Below, piece after piece: positions 23,520-36,215 of a stretch of DNA of 64,000 bases (its first letter is position 1; the number at the start of each line of letters is the position of its first letter). Origin of the DNA: Alectoria sarmentosa (taxonomy: Eukaryota; Ascomycota; Lecanoromycetes; Lecanorales; Parmeliaceae); contig WOGZ01000165.1 in assembly GCA_009733775.1 (NCBI GenBank), positions 1-64,000 on the forward strand. The letters run 5' to 3'. A model generated the notes under the pieces. That model had not been told where the DNA came from. It ran no database searches and worked only from the letters and a program-made list of their open reading frames with translations. The position numbers and the translations under genes are program-made.

Positions 23520-24407
23520 GCGGAACGCCGCGTAATCATGCTTGGCGATTCTTGGCCGAAACGACCATTCTATCCTGTACGACATTTTCGGGCTCGCCAT
23601 TGGGGAGGAAGGCTTGCATGACGAACTTGAAGGCGACCTGTAGCTCCAATCTTGTTGAGCGTTGCCATCTTGTTGGTATCTATGAAGTATCATCCATCCG
23701 CATCTACACTTTTCTCCACCAGACTCGTCTCGATAATTCTGCTTTACTTTCCTAAGATCTCAATATATTGAGCTAGAGGCCATTTTCTCATAGCTACCAA
23801 CCGTGTCCAGTGCCCAAGTCATCGCTATCCTCGATAGGCTCTCTCATTCTTTAGGTACAATCTTGATGCCAGCCGTCGACTTCCTCGGCCATCCAGAGCT
23901 CGGACCCATTCTGATACAACATGCTCTTCCCATTATATTCTTCCAGACTGTTGTAGATTTGTTGCTGCTGTGGGACGGTTCAAAAGCCTAGAGCGTCTTC
24001 AAATTCTTTGCTGATAAGCCCTTATAATCCTGTTATTGTCTCTGTATAGGGAGAAGACATTTCGTATATGGGCTTGGGCTCGGCTACAATTATATACACC
24101 AAAAGAGAGTGTCGAAGCAGCAATGCATACAGGTACTAGAGCGTTCTCGTATTTTCTTTGGCAAGCCCGTCAAGTGCGAGTCACGTGACAGGCAATCTTG
24201 ATAGGGCTGGCCGTTTCCCGTTCTTTATGTAGAGTATTTTCCATAAAATACGCCCTCTGGGTGCACGTCATGCCGAATAGCGTATTATTTACATTTTGGC
24301 CGACTATTCGGGATTTTGTTGAAAAATATACTTTCTATCTTCACAGCAACGGGATCTTGACAGCTACAATGCATACCTGTGGCTGATGGAAGTCAGGCTT
24401 CTACACG
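23520..24407. other. Intergenic: calmodulin 3' flank and MDL1 promoter
   Basis: Nearly 900 bp without a gene. The open frame at 23803-23991 is short and unconvincing. The part near 24240-24350 is A+T-rich. Confidence 0.45.
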
Positions 24408-26906
24408 ATGCGCAGCTCTAAGCTGCTTCTTCAGCGACTAAGCAGAGCCCCGGCACTGAGCAGCGCCCAAGCTCATACATTCATTTGTCGCGCCAAAGCT
24501 CTGCCTCACTCGCTTCAATGGACAGCTTATACGACTTCAGAAGTAGTAAAGCCCAACATCGCAAAGCAACTCCAGTCAATCAGGCCTGACCATTCTAACC
24601 TGCTCGCCTCTCAAATCCTTCCTACGACCACACAAAATGTCCGGTCCTTCACTACGACACAAACATATCTAAGAGAGGAGAGGCCTACGGAGTCAAAATC
24701 CGAGAAGAATGACCTTGTAGATCAGGCGGATCCCACACTAACGAAGGCAATAGAGGAGCAAGCTACAAAGACGGTAGAAGAGGAGGAGTTGGACCATGAA
24801 CAAGAAGAGCGCGGATTCGGGCGGTCAGAGAAGGCGAGTCAAGCGTCCCAGGTCAATCTCAGTGCACGTCTCTCGAAAGACCCCAAAGATCAAGGCAAAG
24901 GGGCTGGACTTGCGGAGACTTGGAGGTTGATCAAGATCGCACGGCCAGAAGCCGGAGTTCTTGGATGGGCATTCCTTTTCCTAATCGTATCGTCTTCAAT
25001 CTCCATGACCATACCATTCTCAATTGGCAAATTTCTAGACGTTGCAACAAAGGCAGAGGAGGGAGGCAATATGCTCTACGGGTTCGACCTGTCAACCCTC
25101 TACATAGCCTTGGGCGGTATTCTGGTAGTTGGCGCTGGAGCGAATTATGGCCGTATTATTATCCTTCGGATTGTGGGAGAACGTATTGTATCGCGATTAC
25201 GGTCTCAGCTTTTTCGAAATACATTCGTACAAAACGCGGAGTTCTTCGATGCTAATAGGGTCGGAGATCTTATATCGCGTCTCAGCTCTGACACCGTCAT
25301 TGTTGGAAAGAGCATAACCCAAAATCTGTCGGATGGACTACGGTCTCTAGTCAGCGGAGTTGCTGGTTTGACACTCATGGCTTATGTCAGTCTCAAGCTT
25401 ACGAGTGTCCTCGCCATCTGCTTCCCACCCGTGGCTATTGGGACTTTCTTCTATGGGCGAGCAATGAGAAATCTCAGCCGCAAGATACAGAAGAATCTGG
25501 GGACCCTGACCAAGATCGCCGAAGAAAGACTAGGAAACGTAAGGACAAGTCAAGCCTTCGCCGGCGAGATCTTGGAAGTCGCCAGATACAACAAGCAAGT
25601 GAAAAGGATATTCGCCTTGGGGAAAACAGAAGCTTTCATATCAGCTACCTACTTCAGCGCGACTGGTCTCGCAGGCAACATGACTATACTCGCTCTACTC
25701 TACATCGGAGGCGGAATGGTGCAATCCGGTGCTATCAGTATCGGAGAGCTGACATCTTTCCTCATGTACACCGCATATGCCGGATCGAGTCTGTTCGGCC
25801 TGTCCGGATTTTGGTCTGAGCTCATGAAAGGAGTTGGAGCCGCGAGCCGGTTGTTCGAGCTCCAGGACAGAAAGCCAACCATTTCGCCGACCGCGGGCTT
25901 GCCAGTGCACACTGCTCGGGGAGCTATCCGCTTTGAGAACCTGTCATTCAGCTATCCTACCCGACCGGCAGTTGATATTTTCAAGAATCTAGATTTTGAG
26001 ATTCCACAAGGCTCCAACGTCGCTGTCGTTGGGCCCTCAGGTGGTGGAAAGTCAACCATAGCATCCCTCCTACTTCGCTTCTACACACCTACCCAAGGTT
26101 CAATCAAGATCGACGGCGTTGATTTATCCACTATGAACATCAAGTCTTTAAGACGAAAGATTGGAGTCGTATCTCAGGAACCCGTACTTTTCTCCGGCAC
26201 AATCGCTGATAATATCTCATACGCTAAGCCCGATGCCACTCGCAAGGAGATCATAGAAGCTGCTCGAAAAGCCAACTGCCGATTCATTGAAGACTTCCCC
26301 GATGGCCTTGATACCTCAGTGGGGCCAAGAGGCGCAATGTTGTCTGGTGGTCAGAAACAGCGAATAGCAATTGCAAGGGCTTTGGTTAAGAATCCAGACA
26401 TCTTGATCTTAGATGAAGGTACCTTTGATCCTCCTCCCAGCGATTGCCTCTAATACTGACCTCCTTCAGCAACGTCCGCGCTAGACGCAGAATCCGAGAC
26501 CCTCGTCAACCAAGCCCTCGCCGCCCTCCTCCAAGGCAACAACACCACGATCTCCATCGCCCATCGCCTGTCAACCATCAAGCGTTCCGACAGCATCATT
26601 GTTCTCTCTTCCGACGGCAAGGTAGCCCAGCAAGGCTCTTATGCTGACCTAAGCCAGGATCAAAATGGTGCGTTCACCAAGCTTATGGAATGGCAGATGA
26701 CTGGAGGCGAGACGAAGGGCGAGCCGGAGGTCAAGAACGATGTGGAACCAGAGGCAAGGAAAACGCTCAGCGGTTTTGAGGACCTTGTTGAGGGGCTATC
26801 AGAGGATAGCGAAGCAGAAGAGGATGAAACGGCTTTGAAAGTGAGGAGAAGCGACGAAGCCGGGCCGGAAGCGGTTTTGGAAAAGTCTCAAAAGGAAGAG
26901 AAATGA
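24408..26906 (+). CDS. MDL1: Mitochondrial ABC half-transporter (Mdl1/ABCB10 type)
   Basis: Two exons, 24408-26418 and 26470-26906 (51-bp intron inside the Walker B region, so DEG... becomes DEATSALDAES), 815 aa. The N-terminal 100 residues are rich in Arg/Ser/Gln with few acids, a mitochondrial targeting sequence. Six membrane segments follow (about 185-490), then the nucleotide-binding domain: Walker A GPSGGGKST at 542-550, signature LSGGQKQR near 645, Walker B ILILDEA near 670, and the H-loop His in SIAHRLST. An acidic tail of about 70 residues follows. The family sits in the inner mitochondrial membrane and exports peptides or protects against oxidative stress; it works as a homodimer. 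Confidence 0.93.
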
Positions 26907-27235
26907 TAGCATATGGCTGAAAGTCGAGCTGTTTCCGATTACTGTTGGCATAATTGACTGCATTGCCATCGGTGTTGATCATCCCAGGGTCAGGAAAGGA
27001 TGGAAGGAAACTTGAGGATAGATATTACCCCACTCGCGGCGTTTGAAAGGGTCATATATAGACAGATAGAAAAGCGTACTTATCAAATCCCCTCAACAGG
27101 AGTATTCCGTTCATGTAAACACGTCAGATGCCTCGTACGCCGTACAAATGCCAGATGCTTGCCCATGCTATGCTGGGCCCTCCCTTTCTGTCATCTCCAG
27201 GCTACCTATGCGAATAAAATTCCCAGCAGAAGATA
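26907..27235. other. Intergenic, convergent 3' ends
   Basis: MDL1 (plus) and the nucleoside transporter (minus) converge here. No gene. Confidence 0.45.
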
Positions 27236-28630
27236 TCACGCGACCAAAAAGCTCAACAAACTCCCCACCGTCAACCCTCCCACCAGCATCAATCCCATAA
27301 ATCCACCTGCGGCCTCCCTCTCCTCCACCTCCACCCACTCTCCCGCACCCATCATACACGTAGATCCCAAGTATCCGTTACTCAATCCAAAGAAAAATTG
27401 CACAACGACCAGATAAAATGCATCGCTCCCAATCGCTGCGCCTTTGCCTTGTATATTGCAAAGGAAGTACAACGGAATAAATACAAACCTCGCCACGCTC
27501 ATCAAGAAAATGGTTCGCGGCCAGAGCACGAGATTTAACCGTGGCACCGCTGTTATGAGCCGCCCCAACAGGTCACCTGTATTCCAGAAGAGGAAGGCGA
27601 GGGGTATGAAGCACGCTGGTTGGAGTAACCGAGGTGCGGCATCCGCAGGGCGGACGCTGACGATTTGCTGGGTGAAGACGGGGAAGAACATTGTGATGGC
27701 GAAGGTCAAGAACACGCCGCTGGAAAGGTAGCGCAGCTTTTTGAAGAGGGTCCACAGGCCGACAACCTTTCTTGATGCGTGCTCTGGCGCTTCTGTGCCA
27801 TCGACAGGGGACTTGGGGTCCACTGCTTCGTCTGGATGTCGCCGTAGCAGTAGCATGAAGGCTAGAAGCGCAGCGACCGAAACGGCCGTAGCCGTAAGGA
27901 AGTATGCGAATGCTGATTTGCCGCTTTCCTGAGGTACCGTTGCACCATCACCTCCATCGTCGTACTTGGGCGCAGCGATCGAGAGCACAGATACGATCTG
28001 CGCTATACAAGGCAGCACGCCCGCTACAGCTTGCCCGGTCATGATAGCCTGTGTATATTCTCCCATTCCAAATCCCGCGACGTACGCAAAGACGCCGTTT
28101 TGGCAGAACCCTGTCGCCAGGCTGGCCGTGAAGACGATTGCCATGAGGAAGCCGAAGTAGACGCCAGGCGATACACCTCTGAACAGAACGGTCGAGAGAG
28201 CGAGGAGCGTGAAGCTGACGATGTTGAGGATGAGGGAGAGGATGATGCGGTTCGGGTAGTTGGCGCCTTTCTGGAGCTTGGTGAGGAGGAGCATGGAGAC
28301 GAGATTCGTGACTGTAGAGATGGAGATGAGGGCGGGAGAGAAGGTGGAGAGGAGGGCGTGGGAGGAGCGAAAGCGGTGCTGGAAGTAGGGGGAGGCGGCG
28401 AGGAACATGTTCCTGTTTACTACATTTAGACCAGGTAGGCTGGGTCTCGGAAGTGGATGGGCTTACCATGCCCATAGCATAGAGACTCCGAGCAAGAGGA
28501 AAATGGAATATTCGAGCCAGGAGAAGCGCGGCTTGCGCGCCCTTTGGGGCTCGTTGCTGTCGGAATCATCGTTGAGAGGCTCGTAGGCGGGCGAGCGCCG
28601 CTGCTTCAGGGCGTTACGGATGCGCTCCAT
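27236..28630 (-). CDS. Equilibrative nucleoside transporter (SLC29/Fun26)
   Basis: Two exons, 28630-28467 and 28412-27236 (54-bp intron after WAW), 446 aa. It has a cytosolic N-terminus (RRSPAYEPLNDDSDSNEPQR), then TM1 SIFLLLGVSMLWAWNMFLAASPYF with the ENT W-x-W-N-x-F motif. Ten to eleven membrane segments follow; GFCQNGVFAYVAGFG, MTGQAVAGVLPC, FFGLSNGYLGS and AAGGFMGLMLVGGLTVGS are family signatures. Fungal members move nucleosides across the vacuolar membrane or import them. No oddities. Confidence 0.92.
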
Positions 28631-28975
28631 TATGGACGTTGCTAACTAGAATCTTGGAGGAGGTCTGATTATCATGGCGGGTCTAGGGATATCCTGACGG
28701 GTCTTGAAAGGTTAGATGAGCAGCTGCTGTTGGATCGTGACGCTGCGGCGGCGCGAATGATGCCAATTTGGCGCTACTATCTTTTTATTGAAACGGTATA
28801 ACGCCGTCGGAGAACGTAAGCTACTAGCTACTCGCTCCTCTGCATTCAATGTCTTCAATCCGTAGCCACGGTTGTCTCATGATCAGCAATACATTCAAGA
28901 CTCAACGCAGACATAGCACGCTGGTTGTAGGCATAATTTGTTTGAACGGACATCCATCGGAGGCTGGCTACTTAC
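28631..28975. other. Intergenic
   Basis: Promoter of the nucleoside transporter and 3' flank of haspin. Nothing else seen. Confidence 0.4.
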
Positions 28976-30541
28976 TTAGGGATCAACAAGGAAGCCACAT
29001 ACCACCTCGCCCGCACTACGGTACTTCCATGGCTCCGGCATTCTCGGCGACAGCTTGGTTTCTAGGCTAGTCAGAGCCACAATCATATCCAACTCCTCCT
29101 GATTTTCCGCCGTCTTTCGGGTCACCGCCATTAAGTCCCTCAAAATGTGATGCAGCCACAGGACATTGGTCATCGGCACATACCCCTTCCACATTTGACT
29201 TATGAGGACTCCCGGCTTCCTCTCCTTCTTCACTATGTCTCGCATGATACGATACACATCGTACTGCTTCTGAGCGTCGGGGTCGTCGTCGATTTGCCGG
29301 AAGATGGACTCGTCTAGAGCGGTTGCAAGCACGTCGCCAGACTCGAGGGTGAGGCGGGATTGAGTATAGTCAATCAATGTTACCTCGTGCTTGGACAGTC
29401 TTGGAATGCCGTGATCGGTGGTCAGGTCCAACGGCTTATCGCGTATCTTGATGCACACATTCCCCGCATGCAAGTCACGATGCTCGAACTCTGCCTGCGT
29501 TTCGCCGCGCATCAACGCCTCTGCAATTCCCCAGAACATATCCGATGTTTCGTGGACCGAGTAGAGATTTCCTTCCATACGGGCAGTACACAGCATGGAA
29601 TCGATGTCTTGTCCGGCGTCCGTCATCTCCATCAAAAGCCATAGTTGATTTTTTGACGAATATTCATCGTACATGTGTGTTCCATACCATGCGTCTCTAG
29701 GATCCAGATTCGTTGCCCATGATTCATGAGCCTTGTGAATTTGATCGGGCACAAAGCCTTTCACCACGTGGGCGCTTCGAAATTGAACAAATCCATCGAT
29801 GTCACTCATGGCAACTAGCATCTGGACTTCGGTCGCTGCATCTTTGATGAGGGTCTGAACTTGATGAGGGCGAGATCCACTGCCTTTGCTCGGTTTGAGC
29901 GGCATAAGCTTCCAGACGCTGTACTGGCCGGGCGCGTTCTTCAGCTCCATCTTCAACACCGTGGCGAAGCTTCCCTGGCTAATCTTGCTGAGAATGACTT
30001 TGTTCTTCCATCCTTTGCAGAATTTTTCAAAGTCCATGACCGCACTTCCCACGAAGTCAAGGGACGTCAGTTCTGAGATCTCTGTCGGTTCCTGGTTTTT
30101 CACCGTCCGTCCTGAATATTCGTTAGGGATGTTCCCCATGCTATTAGCCAGTCTGATAGCTTACCCTCCGACTGTTTTGCCCACCAGGCCTTTCTTCTCG
30201 GTCTGTTCTCCTTGTCTGTATTTGCTGTCAGGGATCCTTCCGATAGCAAAAACTCATGTGTTATCACTTACTGTCATCGTGGTCGGTAATTTGAGCGGCT
30301 TGCTCTCCGTCAGGTTCGGCATTCTCCTCAAGTAGCGGCTCATCGTGGCTGTTGGGTGTAGGAGCAAGGACCCGTGCAATCGCGTTCGTGCCTGCCACAG
30401 CCAGTCAGCCACCCTGAAACTTGAACACAGAGGTAACAGGTCCCATGTACCAGGCTTGTGGGGGCTGATAGACAAGTCGCTGAAGATAGCTATGAGGTCT
30501 CGGCCTTTCTTCTTGCCATAAGTCTTGCCTTTTGCTACCAT
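28976..30541 (-). CDS. Haspin-type histone H3 kinase
   Basis: Four exons: 30541-30451, 30391-30272, 30224-30165, 30111-28976, 468 aa. A short basic N-terminus (VAKGKTYGKKKGRDLIAIFSD) resembles the fungal haspin start. The kinase domain has the Gly-loop KISQGSFATVLKME, an AxK-like VWKLMPLK, the catalytic loop EHRDLHAGNVCIK, and TLIDYTQSRL in place of DFG; this D-Y-T motif marks haspins. The domain contains the family's own insertions. It phosphorylates histone H3 Thr3 in mitosis and helps recruit Aurora B to centromeres. The regulatory N-terminus is short compared with animal haspins. The two short introns near the start are modelled from frame only. Confidence 0.88.
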
Positions 30542-30932
30542 CTTCTTTGCCCCATCGCGGTACTCTGTGCCACGAGTCAGTCATATATATATATATTGGG
30601 TATGTATCCTGTCGAAGCACTCACTCTTAAGGCCCGGGCCGGCCATTTTTCTTTCCGTTACTGGGGCAATCGGTGATAAGAATGACACCTTATATCCGGC
30701 GTCTTACTGAGAAGGAAAGTAGAGTGGGCAGATCTATAGACTAGCTTCCGCCTTAAGCGAGGCGCTAAAGTCTTGGCGTTTGAGGACCACCAGGACCGAG
30801 GGAACACTCGTGAGAAAACATTCTGATCTCGTATCATTGCTACAGCACTTGTTTCAGGTATATTGAGCTAAGTGTACAGCTTCAACAGGGTCAGTACCCC
30901 TGTAACCCTCTCCTCCTTGGACGCCATGATTT
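30542..30932. other. Intergenic
   Basis: Contains a short (AT)n run near 30583-30597 and no gene. Confidence 0.4.
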
Positions 30933-33356
30933 CTAGGGTTTTCCTCCTATCCTTTCCACATTTTTACCAACGTCGCCCCGTACTCGGAACAAGCCTTCTC
31001 CCCAAATCGCTTTCATCTTTCGAATAGAGACAGTCTCAGAGTAGGACTCAAGAGCCTCCGATCTCGCTCGTCTGTTGATCTTCCGCTTTGAAAGCCCGGT
31101 GCCAAATAATATGTTGAGTCGAATTCTGCAGATTCGAGCGACGTAGCTTTTTTGAATTGGCACCCCACGCTCTCTCAATTTGTATAGCAGTCGCAAACCC
31201 CATGTCCACTGAAAATGATGAGGGTCTTCTACCATTGAAGCCTTGTTGAGCCTTCTTATACTTCTACTAGATTTCGTGAAATGTTGAAACCCCCAAGCAA
31301 CGATTGCATGCTGTGCCGCGCGTGTGAACAGAATGTGAAGAAAGGGTTGAGGATCGCCGCTTGGAAGTTTCCCTGGCGATACATGACCCTCGATCAATGC
31401 CTGACCACCATAACTAGGCAACAGTAGCCGTTTTTGAAGGGCGGCCTTAGCTGTGGAGCTTGAGTACCAATCCACAAGCCAAAGCGCCAGATTTTCAAAC
31501 TCCGTCAAGCGCCCAGCCATTCCCAGCCGTCGCAGGATCTCTCTCCAGGCGATAATGGGCACGAAGCGGCCGGATTGCATAGACATCTGCGAAGCTTTGA
31601 TCAAAATTCCCAACTCGGGTGTTTCCCCCGCGGCACGCCCAACCTGTCTCCTGGAAAGCCAACGTACACGCAGGTGCCTGCTAGATCTGGCGCTGACCGG
31701 TATGCCCATATGCTTCAATTGCCCTAGCGTCACCAGCACCTTCTCTGCCCTCCCGAGCGTAACTTGACAACGAAGGATTAAGTTCATCCGTACCATTTGC
31801 AGATGCTTCACCGAACAGCCGTTGGTGAGTATCGCAAGTGTTCGCTCGATCTTCATCAGATCATTCTCCTCATAGTACTGGGCGAGCAACCGTTCCTGGA
31901 GGTTGGAATCTGCAAATGTATCCGGGTGAAGATCACAATCTACAATGGACTTCAGGATTCCGCGCTTGTTCTCTATAGCTAAACTTCGAACAAGAGTGCA
32001 AAAAACGGAATCGTCGAGAGAAATCCCAGCATTTTTAAGACCATCAGTATGATGACAGATGGTGCGTGGATCGCAGTTGTCTCTGACAACGATTTCCATC
32101 AAAGCAAGAGGTCCAATCGCTTCTGCGGCCGTCATTCGCAAACCACTGATGATGGTGTCGACGGAGAATAACCGCGTAGCGAAAAGCCTAGCGCAGAAGC
32201 TGTCGGTTAAATGTTTTGGACCAACTCCATGAATTTCGCCAAGCTGTCGATTTATGATCTCACGACTTATGGCGGCGTCCTTTCGGACGTAGTTTTCGGC
32301 CACAATCGAGACCCCAACTTTGGCTTCACTCAGCGCCCTGACGATTTTCTCAAGCCGAATTGCGTCCCCAATGTAAGCGAGATGGTCGAGCAGGGGTTTG
32401 ATGTCAGTGAGTCTGGCGGGAAAGTCTCTGGCGTCACAGAGAAGGTAATGCCACTTAAGAGCTTCGTCGTACATCTGCAATTTGCATAAATGCCAGATAA
32501 CAGTCCTGTACATCCCAACCAGGGGAGTATCTGTGTACAAGCCTCGAAATTGCCTCCAACTATCCCAGTCGAGTGACTGCTTGAAAATCTTTTTGTAATT
32601 TTCGAGTGAAGGAGGGAAGTCATTTCTGAGCTTCATATGCCAAATGTATGCTGTGTGCGGGTCCCTTTTCAGGGCAACCGAGACAATGCCATAGTACATC
32701 TCCGGCCAAGACCTCCTCGTAGACCGTTTCAGGTGTATTGCGTAGGTGACTATCTCTTGAAGTAACCTGGAATCGTAGAATCCTGCCCGGATGAGAAGGT
32801 CCCAAAGCTGGTTGGCTATGATTCCCAGTGTTGGTAATCGCAAGCCCCGTCGTAAGATCTCCTTGTATATCGCCATGGTACCTTCGGCGCCATGATGCCG
32901 TTTCCGAAAGGTAATCAGCTCCAGCCATAAATCCCAATTCCGAGTGTGTACTGGGTCATTGACCAGGCGCCGACCTTGGGAAGCCGGCGCTTCGAGATCA
33001 GACTCGTATTGGTACTGCTCGAATGTCGCCAAGCGATGTCTCCAGCCCTCCTTGTTTCCTTTAGCCCTGGTAGGTAGACCGAATTGGATTCTCGAGCTGA
33101 GATTGCCGCTGTGGAGATCATGATAGGTCACTGGGACCATCGACGCTGGGAACTTGCGGATCTGAAAAAGCTCTGCTTCAGGTTCTGGGGAGTTCTCTCT
33201 TCCCTGCTCTTTTGTCGCACATCTCCTCGACTGTCCCAGAGTAGGCGCTGAAGTGGAGTAGTACTGGCAGAATCCGGCCCCAACTGACAGCACAGCATTT
33301 CGTAGAACAGATACAGCAGAAGAATTTGCCAGAACTGTCTGCAGCGCCAGACGCAT
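30933..33356 (-). CDS. PPR-like mitochondrial protein
   Basis: One exon, 807 aa. The N-terminus (RLALQTVLANSSAVSVLRNA, few acids, Arg/Ser-rich) looks like a mitochondrial presequence. The body is a series of helical pairs of about 35 residues resembling pentatricopeptide repeats (RNWDLWLELITFRKRHHGAE, AIYKEILRRGLRLPTLGIIA, TLVRSLAIENKRGILKSIVD, VLVTLGQLKHMGIPVS). The C-terminus is strongly basic. The layout fits the fungal family of mitochondrial mRNA maturation or translation factors (Cya5/Aep-like), but repeats are divergent and the target RNA is unknown. Confidence 0.75.
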   Translation of the reverse strand: MRLALQTVLANSSAVSVLRNAVLSVGAGFCQYYSTSAPTLGQSRRCATKEQGRENSPEPEAELFQIRKFPASMVPVTYHDLHSGNLSSRIQFGLPTRAKGNKEGWRHRLATFEQYQYESDLEAPASQGRRLVNDPVHTRNWDLWLELITFRKRHHGAEGTMAIYKEILRRGLRLPTLGIIANQLWDLLIRAGFYDSRLLQEIVTYAIHLKRSTRRSWPEMYYGIVSVALKRDPHTAYIWHMKLRNDFPPSLENYKKIFKQSLDWDSWRQFRGLYTDTPLVGMYRTVIWHLCKLQMYDEALKWHYLLCDARDFPARLTDIKPLLDHLAYIGDAIRLEKIVRALSEAKVGVSIVAENYVRKDAAISREIINRQLGEIHGVGPKHLTDSFCARLFATRLFSVDTIISGLRMTAAEAIGPLALMEIVVRDNCDPRTICHHTDGLKNAGISLDDSVFCTLVRSLAIENKRGILKSIVDCDLHPDTFADSNLQERLLAQYYEENDLMKIERTLAILTNGCSVKHLQMVRMNLILRCQVTLGRAEKVLVTLGQLKHMGIPVSARSSRHLRVRWLSRRQVGRAAGETPELGILIKASQMSMQSGRFVPIIAWREILRRLGMAGRLTEFENLALWLVDWYSSSTAKAALQKRLLLPSYGGQALIEGHVSPGKLPSGDPQPFLHILFTRAAQHAIVAWGFQHFTKSSRSIRRLNKASMVEDPHHFQWTWGLRLLYKLRERGVPIQKSYVARICRIRLNILFGTGLSKRKINRRARSEALESYSETVSIRKMKAIWGEGLFRVRGDVGKNVERIGGKP

Positions 33357-34080
33357 AAAGTTATTCTGGCATTGGTGCTATGTACAGACCAGGGAGGTTG
33401 GTCGAGAACGAAGTCGCGGGATTGGAGCTTCATTGCCAAGCTTCAGAAATGCGCTGAGCGCCGCTTCACGCTTGTGCAACTTAAGGTTAGGCCGCCAAGA
33501 AGGCAAAATGGTAGGTATTTGGATCAAGATGTTCCTCGGGTTATGATAATTTGGTGTACAACGCGCAAATCTGAGTATGACCCCTTCAGCGAACACGCGA
33601 TTTAACTTACTCGGCCATAGCCCCTGGGCAATTGCAAGACACCCTGCAAATGTTCTAGTTTTCGCAGTTGAAACCCCTACTATGCGGCTGACGGGTGGGG
33701 CCTTGATCCCTAGAATAGAACCCTATTCCCACTATTATTTCGGCCATATGTAGAACCCTTGTAGTTGTCACATTGCGCCCACAACCGACGGGGCCATAGG
33801 TCTAGAGCTGAAACAGACCGAGCGACTTCCCACATTTGTCATCGAGTCTTCGGGGTTCAGAGTTTGGCAAGAAGCCTCCAAACATCTCATTGTTTTGGGC
33901 ATGAAGCCCTAGGAATATCGTCGATTCCGAAGAAGGAACCGCCGAAGCATCGCGATTCTGGCCTAGTCGGGGCTCGAGGAGGAACTCTATAGAGGGAGAG
34001 GCAATTGTTAGATGTAGGGTCTCATAGGGTTGTCTGGCTGTCAAGCGCAGACACCCTCGGATTTTGTCTTTTTAAGCTAG
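33357..34080. other. Start of the gene-poor accessory compartment
   Basis: No gene model fits. From here to about 64 kb, compact housekeeping genes are replaced by sparse, broken or fast-evolving genes and repeats. Confidence 0.4.
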
Positions 34081-34863
34081 GTGCTAAGACAAGATTGCCT
34101 TTCAGTTATATCGACAGCTTTGCATCCAGGCTTCATCCTCGAGCAGTACCCATTAGCATTCCGCCCAGACTACCTTTTGCTCAACGTACCCGGAAATGTT
34201 CAAATCTGCTACAGAACTACCAACCTACTACAGGAGATCATTGAATTCAGCCCATCCATCGCCAAGGAGCTTGATCAAGCCTACTTCTTCCAGCAACTCG
34301 GAGCACCTACCCCCATTCTCCTCAAGCAGATTGCCTCAACTCGTAAGGTGCGTGTTTCTAAAATATCCCTGGTTAATAAAGGTGGAGATCATCCAAGAGA
34401 CTCAATACTGGCGCGGCAATCGTGATAAGTTTACCTCATCTAGCTGGATCTTCTCTTCGAGCAGCAGTCACTCGAGACCCTCATCAAGCAGCAAGGGAAC
34501 CACATCACCAAGTTCTTCAAGTAACAAGACCAATCTCCAGCAGTGACTCAGGGAGTCATTCGAGCACTTCCTCGTTCGTTCTGTTACCTCAAGCAGCCGC
34601 CCTAGCGCTGCAGCCAGCAGCTTTTGCATTACCAAGTCAGCTTAGACTCTCAACAGTCACTCTTCGGTACCCTCAAGCATTTCCTCGAGCATCAAAGCAA
34701 TTCTCCCATACAACATTCTCCCGTCAAGGAGCTAAAGCAGCACCATTGTTTCCTCTATCAACCACCCGACTGCCCCGTCCAGCAACTCCAGCAACACCAA
34801 GGCGAATATCTCATCAGCTCCCTTGCAGTACTCACTCAGCGGTCGCATCAACCGATTACCTGA
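34081..34863 (+). CDS. Possible spliced Gln/Leu-rich gene, 5' end not found
   Basis: Three protein-like segments can be joined in frame by short introns: 34081-34350 (preceded by a ctag acceptor; contains GFILEQYPLAFRPDYLLLNV and AYFFQQLGAPTPILLKQIAS), about 34445-34520 (LDLLFEQQSLETLIKQQGNH) and about 34617-34863 (QQLLHYQVSLDSQQSLFGTL, ending QRSHQPIT). The Gln-rich helical style is the same in all three. No start codon exon or family is seen. It may be a remnant. Confidence 0.35.
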
Positions 34864-36215
34864 ACACTCTCTGGTGTACTAATGCGCCCGCCCGGATTGT
34901 CACCAAAGCCTCAATCAGAGCACTTGGACACCAGAACTAGACCTTGGCGTTATTGGGGACTAACCCAGTATACTTGGGCAGGAGTAAAGGTACAGAGCCC
35001 CCATTCTATCCTAGCGTCGGAAAATTAATTGCCTGCTCAGACACAGGGAATCGAAACCCAGATTTCAAAGTTGTATGATCGAGGTTCGCCAAAGAATGGT
35101 CGTTACTGGGACCTGAGCCAGACCTCCACCAATTTCAAAGGTCAGAGCGCTGGCTGGCGGTTTTGGAGACATCAATCTAGACATCAATACAGGCTTGAAT
35201 AACAATAAAGAGGCAAATACCGGTCGATTTCTTTGAAAATGGCGGGATGCCGAACGATCTCGTTCAGCGAGAGGGTTCCTTTTACCACGCCGGCAATGGC
35301 TATGATGCACCTTTCAACGCCTCTGGCAACAAGGCTGAGGTCCGACTTCCCTGAATGACCACAAAGCTAGGGGTCTGCCTCCATTGAACGGACACAACTG
35401 CATTCAGTCTGTACCATACTCAACTTGTTTGGCCTTGGCGGCTGGGAGGAAGTCTCTTGCGATATACTTCGCACCACCCAAAGGAGGAGAAGAGGATGTT
35501 GGCGGGACTTGGAACTAGCTTGCTGCATTTCCAGGTGAGCACAAGATGTTCCCATTAATGCGGCAATGCTAACAGTTACTAGGCAAGCTCAAGGAAGGCT
35601 TTGCTTCACCGGGACGCCACCGTCCGCCGTACAAATATTCATTCTTCAGGAACTCTATACCAATCCAAATACTTTATGGCAATAGCTACGGTCGCTTAAA
35701 GACCGCGCGTCCTCGAATGAACATTATATTTTTCCTCCAACAAAGTGCACATTTGCCACGTTCGGACTATGCCTTATCTGTCGCGCCATGATGATAGTCC
35801 AGCAGCTCCTCACTCTACCAGTCTACCAGAGACATAAGGAAAGACCATCCAAGCATACTCTTCCTTCGGTATCATCAGCCCGACCGTAGATTGAGCATCA
35901 ACCTTAGGCGGGTGCTTCTCAGTAGGACGATCCCGGTAACACGACGTAGTATTGTGGGCACTATGCAGGACATCAAGGATTCATAAAGGTCTGGTCAATC
36001 AATGATCATGTCACGGAGCCAATACATTAGCACAGAGTAGAAGTCTTTGGAGATGCCTTTCATTGTGCTCGATGATGCGAAGCTAAAAGAAAAAGCATCT
36101 GCTAGTTACATCCATCTCCCCATGAGCCAATCAACGCTGTCATCAAGGGATGCTTCTCCACTAGCCGCAATACTTGGTCAGGGGGTACTTCAAAGGCCAG
36201 CAAGACATGAGATGC
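34864..36215. other. Fragmentary coding-like sequence, no intact gene
   Basis: Short protein-like runs in different plus frames occur at about 35070-35150 (YDRGSPKNGRYWDLSQTSTN), 35218-35355 (VDFFENGGMPNDLVQREGS) and 35370-35520 (LPPLNGHNCIQSVPYSTCLA, SLAIYFAPPKGG). They cannot be joined without breaks; the flavour is that of a beta-propeller lectin, but this is not shown. The remainder has nothing recognisable. Confidence 0.3.

Noticed and set aside
35040..35062. Possible tRNA T-arm (minus strand)
   Set aside because: Loop has an extra base and no acceptor or anticodon arm is found.
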